The notes below the pieces were generated by a model. The model was not told the origin of the DNA. It saw nothing but the letters and a program-made list of their open reading frames with translations, and did not search any database. From SZUA-100 sp965248135 (GTDB lineage: Bacteria; Pseudomonadota; Alphaproteobacteria; Rhizobiales; Rhizobiaceae): 64,000 bases of DNA. This document shows positions 46,648-55,276 of the stretch, in pieces. Position 1 is the stretch's first letter. Each line of letters opens with the position of its first letter. Position numbers and translations under genes: made by a program. The stretch lies in the NCBI GenBank assembly GCA_965248135.1, contig CBDFIN010000006.1:54675-118674 (forward strand), read 5' to 3'.

Positions 46648-46931
46648 TTGGTATTCCTTCGTCGGACCGCCGCATCAACTGCGATCGTTTTCCTATTCAC
46701 TGCGTTTCTCAAGACCATTAATTATCATGAAAAACCCAAGCCTCGCCACCACCCGGTTACCCAATTCACATTAAGTATTGCAATTTATCAGTTTATATTC
46801 TTACATTCAAATATTGATATGTACAACAAAAAATTTGGATTCCGCTGAATGGTAGTGAGTTGTATGCACAAGACCAACATTCTAACCGTACACAATGTCA
46901 ACAAACAGTGCCCCGCAAAGCAAGACAAATC
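46648..46931. promoter_or_regulatory. divergent dsr / TauD-cysG promoter region
   Basis: These 284 bases between dsrA and the TauD-like gene include a very AT-rich core (46760-46850: AATTTATCAGTTTATATTC, CAAATATTGATATGTACAAC). Both units are probably driven from here and may share control. No operator can be named with certainty. Confidence 0.5.
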
Positions 46932-47882
46932 ATGGCCAATGTAGCAGAAAAAACGAAGGAGATCGACCGGGCTGAAAGCCCGTTCATGCTGGAGAACCAT
47001 TCAGCCTATAACCAATGGCGCGCTCAAAAATTGACGGATCAGCCATCCGATTCGGAAAAGTTAATTGTTGAAGTTTGTGATATGATGGCGTTGAGCGACG
47101 TTGAAATTAAGGCGATGTGCAGCTGTTTGAACAAAACTAACATGGTAGTCTATTCATCGCGGATGGTGCCCCATGATGCGGCTTCAACCCGTGTGGCGAT
47201 CCGTAGTCTTGCCGTACGATTCAGGCTCGACTTCACCGAAGCTCACCGTTCGGCTGGTGAGGAAGAACTGGTGGCCCTGGAGGTGACGGCTGAGGCTGGA
47301 AAACGCGGCTACATCCCCTATTCGAATAAACCATTGAACTGGCACACAGATGGTTATTACAACCAGTCTGGCGAAGATATCGGCACTTTTATCCTGCACT
47401 GTGCCCGCAACGCACCTTGCGGCGGTGTCAATCAATTGCTCGACCCTGAAATCGCCTATATCCGGTTGAGAGACAAAAATCCCGGGTATATTGAGGCTCT
47501 GTCACACCCGGAAGCGATGACCATACCATTTAACATCGAGGACAATGGCACAATCAGGCCGGATAGCATCGGACCGGTGTTCAAGATCTTGCCGGATGGC
47601 AGCGGCATTTCGATGCGCTATACTGCCCGCACTCGAAGCATTTCCTGGCGCGACGATAAGACGACACAAGAAGCTGTGGCCTTTCTCAACCACCTGCTAA
47701 AAGGTAGCGAACCGATGATCCATACCGTCAAGCTGCAACCAGGACAGGGTTTGATCAATAATAATGTGCTGCACAATCGCAGTGGTTTTACCAACGGTGC
47801 GACAAAAAGGGATGTTCGGTTATTTTACCGTATCCGTTTTCACCAACGTATTAAGTGTAACAGTATTCAGCTTGATAGCTGA
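46932..47882 (+). CDS. TauD/TfdA-family Fe(II)/2-oxoglutarate dioxygenase
   Basis: This 316-residue dioxygenase has the iron facial triad WHTDG (H138, D140) and LHNRSGF (H281), with an Arg for 2-oxoglutarate near 296-300 (RDVRLFYRIRF). The substrate is unknown; family members open taurine, sulfonates, gamma-butyrobetaine or similar. It is divergent from dsrA and leads a unit ending in cysG. The ATG at 46932 gives the MANVAEKTKEI start; the frame reaches 46860. Confidence 0.85.
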   Translation: MANVAEKTKEIDRAESPFMLENHSAYNQWRAQKLTDQPSDSEKLIVEVCDMMALSDVEIKAMCSCLNKTNMVVYSSRMVPHDAASTRVAIRSLAVRFRLDFTEAHRSAGEEELVALEVTAEAGKRGYIPYSNKPLNWHTDGYYNQSGEDIGTFILHCARNAPCGGVNQLLDPEIAYIRLRDKNPGYIEALSHPEAMTIPFNIEDNGTIRPDSIGPVFKILPDGSGISMRYTARTRSISWRDDKTTQEAVAFLNHLLKGSEPMIHTVKLQPGQGLINNNVLHNRSGFTNGATKRDVRLFYRIRFHQRIKCNSIQLDS

Positions 47883-47895
47883 GGAGGACGGGTTG

Positions 47896-48114
47896 ATGAA
47901 ACTTTCTGATCTTGTTATCCGGCACCCGGAAGTCGACAGTTTCCCACAATTGGAGGAACTGGTGGCACATCTTGGTGGTTCGGGCGAAATGTTTCTTGAA
48001 TATGATGTCAAACCCGACTATCGCGATACACCACCACGATGGGAATGGCGGCTGGAGGGGGCATTTTCACGCGGCCTGATGTTCGACAAACAGGGTCAAC
48101 CCCATGATGGATGA
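47896..48114 (+). CDS. small protein of unknown function, TauD-cysG unit
   Basis: 72 residues behind an excellent ribosome site (GAGGAGG, eight bases before ATG), starting 13 bases after the dioxygenase stop. Acidic and soluble: FPQLEELVAHLGGSGEMFLEYDVKP, PPRWEWRLEGAFSRGLMFDKQG. I do not recognise the family. It overlaps the next ORF by 11 bases. Confidence 0.72.
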   Translation: MKLSDLVIRHPEVDSFPQLEELVAHLGGSGEMFLEYDVKPDYRDTPPRWEWRLEGAFSRGLMFDKQGQPHDG

Positions 48115-48331
48115 AGAAACCACCACCGAAATCGGCCAGCTGGACCTGCCCTATGGCAGAAAGGCCGGTCTGAAGGAGGTGAGATACGAAAACGGCATGT
48201 CATTGTTGCGCCTCACCCTTCGCGAAAACCGTCGATTTACTATTGTTGATCTGGACGCTGCGCGGGCGGAAAACCTCGGACAAATGCTGATCGACTGGGC
48301 GGCCGCCACCGGCTCGCCCGACAATGAATAA
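48104..48331 (+). CDS. small protein of unknown function, TauD-cysG unit
   Basis: 75 residues, overlapping the previous ORF by 11 bases (translational coupling). It has a compact alpha/beta look: LPYGRKAGLKEVRYENGMSLLRLTLREN, FTIVDLDAARAENLGQMLIDWA. Unrecognised. A partner to the preceding small protein is likely. Confidence 0.7.
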   Translation: MMDEETTTEIGQLDLPYGRKAGLKEVRYENGMSLLRLTLRENRRFTIVDLDAARAENLGQMLIDWAAATGSPDNE

Positions 48332-48356
48332 AACCTAATTGGAGACCGCCCGGGCG

Positions 48357-49796
48357 ATGGATCAGTTACCGATTTTTTTAAACGTTCGCGATCGCAAAAT
48401 CGTCGTTTACGGCGGTGACACCACGGCAGCAAGAAGGGTCGAGGCTTCATTGCGGGCAGGTGCTGAAGTCCACGTGTTCGCGCAAAAACTCAGCGACGAA
48501 TTTCACCGTCTGGAAAACAACAAAAATCTGGTCCACCACCGGCGGAAGGCAACCGGCAATGATATGCAAGAGGCGATTATTGCCTATGGTGCCAGCGTTG
48601 ATGCTGGGGAAAATGAGCGGTTTTTCAAGCTGGCCAAGGAGCACGGGGTTCTCGCCAATGTGGCCGATGTGACCAGGTTTTGCGACTTTATCACGCCCTC
48701 GATTATCGACCGGGCACCACTGGTGGTGGCGATATCCTCCGGCGGCAACGCGCCCATCCTGGCGCGAATATTGCGGGCGCGGATAGAATCGCTACTACCG
48801 GCCACCTACGGACACCTGGCGCAATTTGCTGGTGGGTTTCGCGACAAGGTAATGAAACATCTAAAGGAGCCTGAAATTCGCCGCAGTTTCTGGGAGCAGG
48901 TTATCGAAGGCCCGGTGGGCGATCTGTTTTTAACTGGCGATGAGGAAAAAGCCGCAACCCAGCTGCTTGAGGAATTGGAGGAAACGGCGGCGGACGCTGA
49001 AAGGCCCAAGACCGGTGCGGTGTTTTTAGTTGGTGCCGGGCCGGGCGACCCGGATCTCTTGACCTTCCGCGCACTGCGCTTGATGCAACGGGCCGATGTG
49101 GTGGTCTATGACCGGCTGATCGGTGATGATATCATGAGCTTTGTGCGGCGTGATGCCGAGCGCATCTATGTCGGAAAAATGCCCAAGCAACACACCATGC
49201 TGCAGGAGGATATAAGCCAATTGCTGGTGGATCTTGCCCGGCAAGGCAAGAATGTGCTGCGGCTTAAGGGTGGAGACCCCTTCATTTTCGGCCGTGGTGG
49301 TGAAGAAATGGACCTGTTGGCGGAAAACAACATTCCGTTCCAGGTTGTGCCAGGCATTACCGCGGCATCCGGCTGTTCGACCTATTCCGGCATTCCGCTT
49401 ACCCATCGCGACCACGCCCAGGCCTGTGTATTCGTCACCGCCCACGGCAAGGACGGTGTGTTGGAGCTGGATTGGGAATTGTTGGTTCAACCCGGCCAAA
49501 CGGTAGTCTTCTATATGGGGCTTTCCAGCATTGAAACTCTCACCGCCGGACTTATCGCCCACGGCGCCGACAAGAATACGCCGGCTGCAGTTGTCGAGAA
49601 GGGAACCAGGCCCGACCAGCAAATCGTTACCGGCACCATTGAAAATCTTGCAGCCAAAGTGCGCAAGGCCAAATTTGAAGGTCCCGCAATGATCATCGTG
49701 GGCAGTGTGGTCACGCTGCGCCACAAATTGCGCTGGTTTAAGTCGCGTCAGGACGGCGACCACTCGCTGACTTTGAAAGCGACGGAAACGCTGTAA
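48357..49796 (+). CDS. cysG: sirohaem synthase CysG (multifunctional)
   Basis: This 479-residue protein joins precorrin-2 dehydrogenase/ferrochelatase (1-200, VVYGGDTTAARRVEASLRAGA, VVAISSGGNAPILARILRARIE) to SAM-uroporphyrinogen methyltransferase (from about 222: VFLVGAGPGDPDLLTFRALR, LKGGDPFIFGRGGEE, GIPLTHRDHA). It makes sirohaem for DsrAB. I chose the ATG at 48357; a TTG at 48339 extends the frame. It closes the dsr-linked plus-strand unit. Confidence 0.94.
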   Translation: MDQLPIFLNVRDRKIVVYGGDTTAARRVEASLRAGAEVHVFAQKLSDEFHRLENNKNLVHHRRKATGNDMQEAIIAYGASVDAGENERFFKLAKEHGVLANVADVTRFCDFITPSIIDRAPLVVAISSGGNAPILARILRARIESLLPATYGHLAQFAGGFRDKVMKHLKEPEIRRSFWEQVIEGPVGDLFLTGDEEKAATQLLEELEETAADAERPKTGAVFLVGAGPGDPDLLTFRALRLMQRADVVVYDRLIGDDIMSFVRRDAERIYVGKMPKQHTMLQEDISQLLVDLARQGKNVLRLKGGDPFIFGRGGEEMDLLAENNIPFQVVPGITAASGCSTYSGIPLTHRDHAQACVFVTAHGKDGVLELDWELLVQPGQTVVFYMGLSSIETLTAGLIAHGADKNTPAAVVEKGTRPDQQIVTGTIENLAAKVRKAKFEGPAMIIVGSVVTLRHKLRWFKSRQDGDHSLTLKATETL

Positions 49797-49839
49797 TCAC
49801 ATTCACTTGCACCCAGCGTTCCGGGTTTGATGAGCCGGA

Positions 49840-51144
49840 TCAGTGCAGGATCTGACTCAGGAAAAGTTTTGTGCGCTCGTGTTGCGGATTGGTGAAGAAC
49901 TGCTCAGGTTCGTTTTGTTCAACAATCTGCCCCTCGTCCATGAAGATCACGCGGTTGGCGACCTGGCGGGCAAAGCCCATTTCGTGGGTTACGCAGATCA
50001 TGGTCATGCCATCTTCGGCCAGGCCGACCATGGTTTCCAGCACTTCTTTGATCATTTCCGGGTCAAGCGCTGAAGTTGGTTCATCAAACAACATGATGCG
50101 CGGTTTCATACAAAGCGAACGGGCAATAGCCACACGCTGTTGTTGACCACCGGAAAGCTGGCCAGGATATTTCAATGCCTGTTCAGGAATTTTCACACGC
50201 TCAAGATAATGCATGGCAACTTCTTCAGCATCCGCCTTGGACATCTTGCGCACCCAGATTGGTGCCAGGGTACAATTTTCCAAAATGGTCAAATGTGGAA
50301 ACAGGTTGAAGTGCTGGAACACCATGCCAACCTCGCGCCGAACCTCGTCGATCTTTTTCAAATCATTGGTCAGCTCAATGCCATCGACAACAATGTTACC
50401 CTTCTGATGCTCTTCCAGTCGGTTGATGCAACGAATCATGGTCGACTTGCCGGAGCCCGAGGGGCCGCAAACGACGATACGCTCACCGCGCATAACGCGC
50501 AGATTGATATCCTTCAACACATGGAATTCGCCGTACCACTTGTGCATGTCGTCGATATTGATCGCCACATCTGTCTCGGAAATCTGCATTTTGGGTGCGC
50601 CCGAACTTGCTGGTGCCGAGCTTTGTTCCTCATTGGCACCGTTGGAGGCTGAGCTTTGTGTTGCCGAAGACACTAAAGGTACTGCGGTTGATGCTGCTTC
50701 CGATTCCATTTCTGCTGCCCCGTGGCTTGATGCAGCCGCTGTGGTTGATCTAGCTGTTGTCCTTGCTTTCTTGGACTTTCCAGCGCTTTTCTTTGTTGAT
50801 ACCTTTTTGGCGGCAGAGGATTTCCCGCCAGCGGTAGATTTTGATTTTCCAGCCGCTTTGTCCACTTCTTTCGCGTATGCCTTGCACTGCGGTATCCACT
50901 CGTCGCGGTCAATGCGGCCTTTGAAATTCAAAAAATTGTCAACCCATTCCACTTCATTTTTCTTCCAAACCGCAATCTGGGAGTATTTATACACACCCAT
51001 GCTATTCAGCTTTTTCTGCAGCACCGGACCGACACCTTTAATGCGTTTCAGATCATCCGGTTTCGCCGGTTTATTTATCTTCGGCGGTGCCACTCCGGAA
51101 ACAGAAGCGGTAGAACTCAATTTAGTAGCTTTGGTCGCCATCAT
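49840..51144 (-). CDS. aapP: general L-amino acid ABC transporter ATPase AapP with N-terminal helix-hairpin-helix fusion
   Basis: This is 434 residues, against about 255 for ordinary AapP. Residues 29-97 are a NuoE-tail-like helix-hairpin-helix domain (DLKRIKGVGPVLQKKLNSMG, FLNFKGRIDRDEWIPQCKAY). Then comes a Lys/Ala/Ser/Thr-rich linker (97-185), then a complete ATPase: Walker A GPSGSGKS (227-234), LSGGQQQRVAIARSL, IMLFDEPTSALDP. Both ATG at 51144 and 51141 are possible. The fusion is in one frame with no stop. Confidence 0.92.
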   Translation of the reverse strand: MMATKATKLSSTASVSGVAPPKINKPAKPDDLKRIKGVGPVLQKKLNSMGVYKYSQIAVWKKNEVEWVDNFLNFKGRIDRDEWIPQCKAYAKEVDKAAGKSKSTAGGKSSAAKKVSTKKSAGKSKKARTTARSTTAAASSHGAAEMESEAASTAVPLVSSATQSSASNGANEEQSSAPASSGAPKMQISETDVAINIDDMHKWYGEFHVLKDINLRVMRGERIVVCGPSGSGKSTMIRCINRLEEHQKGNIVVDGIELTNDLKKIDEVRREVGMVFQHFNLFPHLTILENCTLAPIWVRKMSKADAEEVAMHYLERVKIPEQALKYPGQLSGGQQQRVAIARSLCMKPRIMLFDEPTSALDPEMIKEVLETMVGLAEDGMTMICVTHEMGFARQVANRVIFMDEGQIVEQNEPEQFFTNPQHERTKLFLSQILH

Positions 51145-51153
51145 CAGGCCCCT

Positions 51154-52539
51154 TTACGATTTATGACCGGTGTCGAGCTTGTTTTCCATGAATATGGAAT
51201 AACGCGACATCATGAAACAGAAAAACCAGAATACCAATGCACAGAACAAATAGCTGGTCAGCGCCTGCACCGGCGTCGCCCATTTTGAATCAGCATGCGA
51301 AAGATTGGCGATGCCCAGCAGATCGAACAGACCGATAATCAACACCAAAGTGGTATCTTTGAACAGACCGATAAAGGTATTGACGATGCCGGGAATAACG
51401 ATTTTCAACGCCTGAGGCAAGATGATCATCTGCATCGACCGCCAGTAGCTTAACCCGACCGCCATAGCCCCTTCATACTGACCCTTCGGAATGGCCTGCA
51501 ACCCGCCGCGCACCACTTCCGCCATATAAGCAGCGGAAAATAGCGCCACGCCGATCAGTGCACGCAGTAATTTGTCGAATGAAACGCCATCCGGCAAAAA
51601 CAGCGGCAACAACACCGATGACATGAACAACACTGTAATCAATGGTACACCGCGCCAGAATTCGATGAATATCACTGACACGAGACGCACCGTGGTCATC
51701 TCGGAACGACGGCCAAGTGCCAATATTATGCCCATGGGCAGCGAGGCGACAATGCCGGTAACCGCGATGACCATGGTCAACAGCAAACCGCCCCATTTCG
51801 GCGTATCAATGGTGGCGAGACCGAAATTAACCGAAGCGATAAGCAATACCAGGCCCAATATCGCCATGGTAATCAATGTCTGCCTGACGGCCGGACGCGG
51901 ATCGGAATCAGTCGCTCGCATCAAGGCGATAACTATGCCGACAACAATCGCGGTCAACAAAATGAAATCGATCCAGAATTTGACTATTGAAGGCGCCATC
52001 ACGAAGTTGGGAAGCAGAAAACCAGTGTAGGATAAATTGCCGCCAGTCAGCAGAATGAAAGACAACAACGGAAAAATTCCAAGCATGAAAATCAGGTTTT
52101 CACGCTTGTATGGTACCGCGGGCATCAATAGTGGCACAATGCCGACTGCAAACATGAAATAGACCACATTGGCGCGCCACAACTCGTCAGAGGGAAACCG
52201 GCCATAGATGAACAGCTTCAGATAGGCCCCAATATAAGGCCAACATGCGCCGCTCCAACCATCTGGAAGTTCACCACCCTGTGCCACCGTGGCGCAGGCC
52301 AGCCGGTCCGAGCCGCTCCACACCGCGCTGAAAAGCGACCAGCTTAAAAACCCTGGCACGATCAGATAGATCAGATACAAGGCGATCAACGTCATCACGG
52401 TGTTGGTTATGCTGGAAAACAGGTTCTTCTTGGCCCAGCCAATTACCCCAACTTCTGTCGCCGGGGCAGGCATTGTCGGCACTAGTTCTTGACGAACATA
52501 ATGCAAGTCGGCGGCGACGGGAGTGTGTGTATCAGACAT
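51154..52539 (-). CDS. aapM: general L-amino acid ABC transporter permease AapM
   Basis: This 461-residue permease has an N-terminal membrane part and a C-terminal HisM-type BPD domain (VVRGGLQAIPKGQYEGAMAVGLSYWRSMQMIILPQA). The family start MSDTHTP is at 52539; an upstream ATG at 52548 is alternative. Part of aapJQMP. Confidence 0.92.
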   Translation of the reverse strand: MSDTHTPVAADLHYVRQELVPTMPAPATEVGVIGWAKKNLFSSITNTVMTLIALYLIYLIVPGFLSWSLFSAVWSGSDRLACATVAQGGELPDGWSGACWPYIGAYLKLFIYGRFPSDELWRANVVYFMFAVGIVPLLMPAVPYKRENLIFMLGIFPLLSFILLTGGNLSYTGFLLPNFVMAPSIVKFWIDFILLTAIVVGIVIALMRATDSDPRPAVRQTLITMAILGLVLLIASVNFGLATIDTPKWGGLLLTMVIAVTGIVASLPMGIILALGRRSEMTTVRLVSVIFIEFWRGVPLITVLFMSSVLLPLFLPDGVSFDKLLRALIGVALFSAAYMAEVVRGGLQAIPKGQYEGAMAVGLSYWRSMQMIILPQALKIVIPGIVNTFIGLFKDTTLVLIIGLFDLLGIANLSHADSKWATPVQALTSYLFCALVFWFFCFMMSRYSIFMENKLDTGHKS

Positions 52540-52554
52540 TTCCTTCATCCACTT

Positions 52555-53751
52555 CTATCGCTCGACCAGGGTCATCTTGGAATTGTACCAATTCATGAAC
52601 ATCGACGTCAGCAAAGAAAGCGCCAAATAGGTAAGCATGGTTACCAACAATATTTCGACCGCCTGTCCTGTTTGGTTGAGTGCGGTTCCGGCAAATATCG
52701 AGGTTAAGTCCGGATAGGCAATAGCAACCGCCAGCGACGAGTTCTTGGTCAGATTTAGATATTGACTGGTTAGCGGAGGAATAATTACCCGCATCGCCTG
52801 TGGAATGACATTGAGCCGCAAGGTTTGGCCTGGCCGAAGACCCAACGCGTATGATGCCTCGGTCTGTCCTTTGTTAACGGCAAGAATTCCGGCACGGACA
52901 ATTTCGGCAATAAAGGTGGCCGTATAGGTCGACAGCGCAATCACCAGCGCAGTAAATTCCGGCGGAACTCGCAGTCCTCCCTGCGGTCCGAATCTACCAG
53001 GTGTTGGATATTCGAACGAAAGGGGTTGCCCGGATAGAAAATAAGCGATCAGCGGCAGACCGATAATCAATCCAAGCGCGGTCCAAAACACCGGAAAACG
53101 CTGTCCGGTTGCCATCTGCCGTTTGTTCGCCCATTTTGATATCAAGACGGTGGCAACGCATGCCACAATAAAGGCAATCAGTATATTGCCCGCGCCGTCA
53201 CTGAATACGGGTTTGGGTGCCGAATAGGCCGCCACATTTAATTGCCCAAAAGCACCAAGATCAATGGTATCACGTTTTCTCGGCAGCAGTGCTAAAACAC
53301 CCTTGTACCAGATAAATATCTGCAGCAAGAGCGGAATATTTCTCAAAACTTCGACATAAACATAGGCCATTTTGCTGATGACCCAGTTGGAAGAAAGGCG
53401 AGCGACGCCGACCAAAAAACCGATAATGGTTGACAAAAATATGCCGATCACCGCAACGATCAGGGTATTTTGCAGGCCTACCCAAAAAACGATGCCGTAA
53501 TTCGATGTTTCTTTGTAGTCAATAAAGGGTGAAAAGTTTACAGCAAAGCCAGCCTCGTTGGAAAGAAATCCAAATCCTCCGGCAATACCCTGTTTCTCAA
53601 GATTGACTGCCGCATTCTGCACCATGCTCCAAACCAGCCAGGCGAGAAATAGAATCAATGCTCCTTGAAAAACCCAACTTCGGATCTTTGGATCATTGAA
53701 CAGAGCCACCTTCGGCTTATCATTTGCCGAAGCCACTTCTTGTAGAGCCAT
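52555..53751 (-). CDS. aapQ: general L-amino acid ABC transporter permease AapQ
   Basis: This 398-residue HisMQ-family permease has VYVEVLRNIPLLLQIFIWYKG and the EAA loop GGILAVNKGQTEAS-like region (AGILAVNKGQTEASYALGLR). It pairs with AapM. It lies 15 bases before aapM. Confidence 0.93.
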   Translation of the reverse strand: MALQEVASANDKPKVALFNDPKIRSWVFQGALILFLAWLVWSMVQNAAVNLEKQGIAGGFGFLSNEAGFAVNFSPFIDYKETSNYGIVFWVGLQNTLIVAVIGIFLSTIIGFLVGVARLSSNWVISKMAYVYVEVLRNIPLLLQIFIWYKGVLALLPRKRDTIDLGAFGQLNVAAYSAPKPVFSDGAGNILIAFIVACVATVLISKWANKRQMATGQRFPVFWTALGLIIGLPLIAYFLSGQPLSFEYPTPGRFGPQGGLRVPPEFTALVIALSTYTATFIAEIVRAGILAVNKGQTEASYALGLRPGQTLRLNVIPQAMRVIIPPLTSQYLNLTKNSSLAVAIAYPDLTSIFAGTALNQTGQAVEILLVTMLTYLALSLLTSMFMNWYNSKMTLVER

Positions 53752-53872
53752 TTCCCCTCACCTGCTTGAATTGCCTTGGGGCAATTTTCTGTTTGTTAAA
53801 ATGATACATCAACATTGCGGTTCCCGGCCTGCTCACTTTTGCAGCAATTCTCCCAGCCGGCAATCCGTCAAG

Positions 53873-53905
53873 TGGTACCGGCTAGATAAATCCAGCCGGA
53901 TACCA
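53873..53905 (-). promoter_or_regulatory. stable hairpin between aapJ and aapQ
   Basis: TGGTACCGGCT pairs with AGCCGGATACCA (one bulged base) around a 10-base loop. No T-run follows. It probably stabilises aapJ mRNA or limits read-through, giving more binding protein than permease. Confidence 0.6.
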
Positions 53906-53921
53906 TTGCTTTTATACGTTT

Positions 53922-54941
53922 TTAGCGAACCGGTGGTGCGTATTGCAGACCACCTTTGGTCCACAAATCATTCACGCCGCGCGGGATCTTCAACTGCGTG
54001 TCGGGGCCGACGTTACGGTCAAAGACTTCACCATAGTTGCCGACGGCCTTGATAGCGTTGGCAGCCCAGTCATTTCCGAGTCCAAGTTTCTCGCCAAATG
54101 CGCCTTCCGTGCCCAACAAGCGTTTTACTGCTGGATTATCCGAACCCATCATTTCGCCGATGTTGCCCTGCGTAATGCCCATTTCTTCGGCATTCAGCAT
54201 CGCATTGTGGGTCCACTTGACAATATTGAACCACTGATCATCGCCCTGACGAACAACTGGGCCAAGCGGCTCTTTTGAGATCACTTCCGGCAGCACCATG
54301 TGATCATCCGGATTGGTCAGCTTAAGACGCTGTGCAGCAAGGCCCGATTGGTCGGTGGTGTAAACATCACACCGTCCTGCATCGTAAGCGCCAACAACTT
54401 CGTCAGCTTTTTCAAACGCAACAATTTCATACTCAAGCTTGTTGGCGCGGAAATAGTCAGCAACGTTCAATTCGGTGGTGGTACCAGTGTTAGTGCACAC
54501 CGATGCGCCCGAAAGTTCTTTGGCCGAAGAAACTTTCAGCTCTTTGCGAACCATAAAGCCCTGACCATCATAATAGTTGACGCCGGCAAAGTTGAGACCA
54601 AGCTGCGTATCGCGGCTCATGGTCCATGTGGTGTTGCGCGAAAGTATATCGACTTCACCTGATTGCAATGCGGTAAAGCGCTCTTTAGCGGAAAGCGGGG
54701 TAAATTTAACCTTGTCGCCCGAGCCGAAAACGGCAGCGGCAACACCGCGACAAAAGTCAACGTCCATGCCGGTCCAGTTGCCCTTGTCGTCTGGATTAGA
54801 AAACCCAGCCAGACCCTGGCTAACGCCACATTGAACAAAACCCTTGGCTTTAATGTCGTCAAGTGTTGCAGCTGATGCGCCAGCAGAAGCCGCGCCATAA
54901 GCCACGGCGCCGAGCGCGAAAGAAAGTAGTTTGATTTTCAT
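53922..54941 (-). CDS. aapJ: general L-amino acid-binding protein AapJ
   Basis: This 339-residue periplasmic SBP_bac_3 protein has a signal peptide (LLSFALGAVAYGAASAGASA). It begins LDDIKAKGFVQCGVSQGLAGFSNPDDKGNWTGMDVDFCRG and has RNTTWTMSRDTQLGL. AapJQMP takes up a broad range of L-amino acids. Confidence 0.94.
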   Translation of the reverse strand: MKIKLLSFALGAVAYGAASAGASAATLDDIKAKGFVQCGVSQGLAGFSNPDDKGNWTGMDVDFCRGVAAAVFGSGDKVKFTPLSAKERFTALQSGEVDILSRNTTWTMSRDTQLGLNFAGVNYYDGQGFMVRKELKVSSAKELSGASVCTNTGTTTELNVADYFRANKLEYEIVAFEKADEVVGAYDAGRCDVYTTDQSGLAAQRLKLTNPDDHMVLPEVISKEPLGPVVRQGDDQWFNIVKWTHNAMLNAEEMGITQGNIGEMMGSDNPAVKRLLGTEGAFGEKLGLGNDWAANAIKAVGNYGEVFDRNVGPDTQLKIPRGVNDLWTKGGLQYAPPVR

Positions 54942-55276
54942 AGGTTGCAGCCTTTTCTGTTGCCCTATTGATTAATGCGAATTCGCAGGACAACGCGCAC
55001 AGCCACACTTACGTGTCTGTTCACTAACTCGAACACAACGTTGGGTATTACCAATTGCAATCTCTCCCTACGCCAACTCGAGCCGATGTGATTAATTCAT
55101 GATTCCGGCGGTCCATCGTATTTTTTCGACTTTTTCCGGCGCCATCACGCACATCGCCCTTTGACCTTCTTAATACATGCGATTATGGAGCGCTGGTCAA
55201 GAGGTTTGTTTGCATTCAATTTCGTAATCGCAACTTGCCCATGATTATTTGTCAATCTGTGGAGTGCAATGTGGCC
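54942..55276. promoter_or_regulatory. divergent promoter region, aapJ / metC-like
   Basis: No gene in 335 bases. TTGACC near 55158 and TTATGG 16 bases later make a plausible plus-strand promoter for the metC-like gene. The aapJ promoter must lie in the left half; no box is obvious. Confidence 0.4.
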
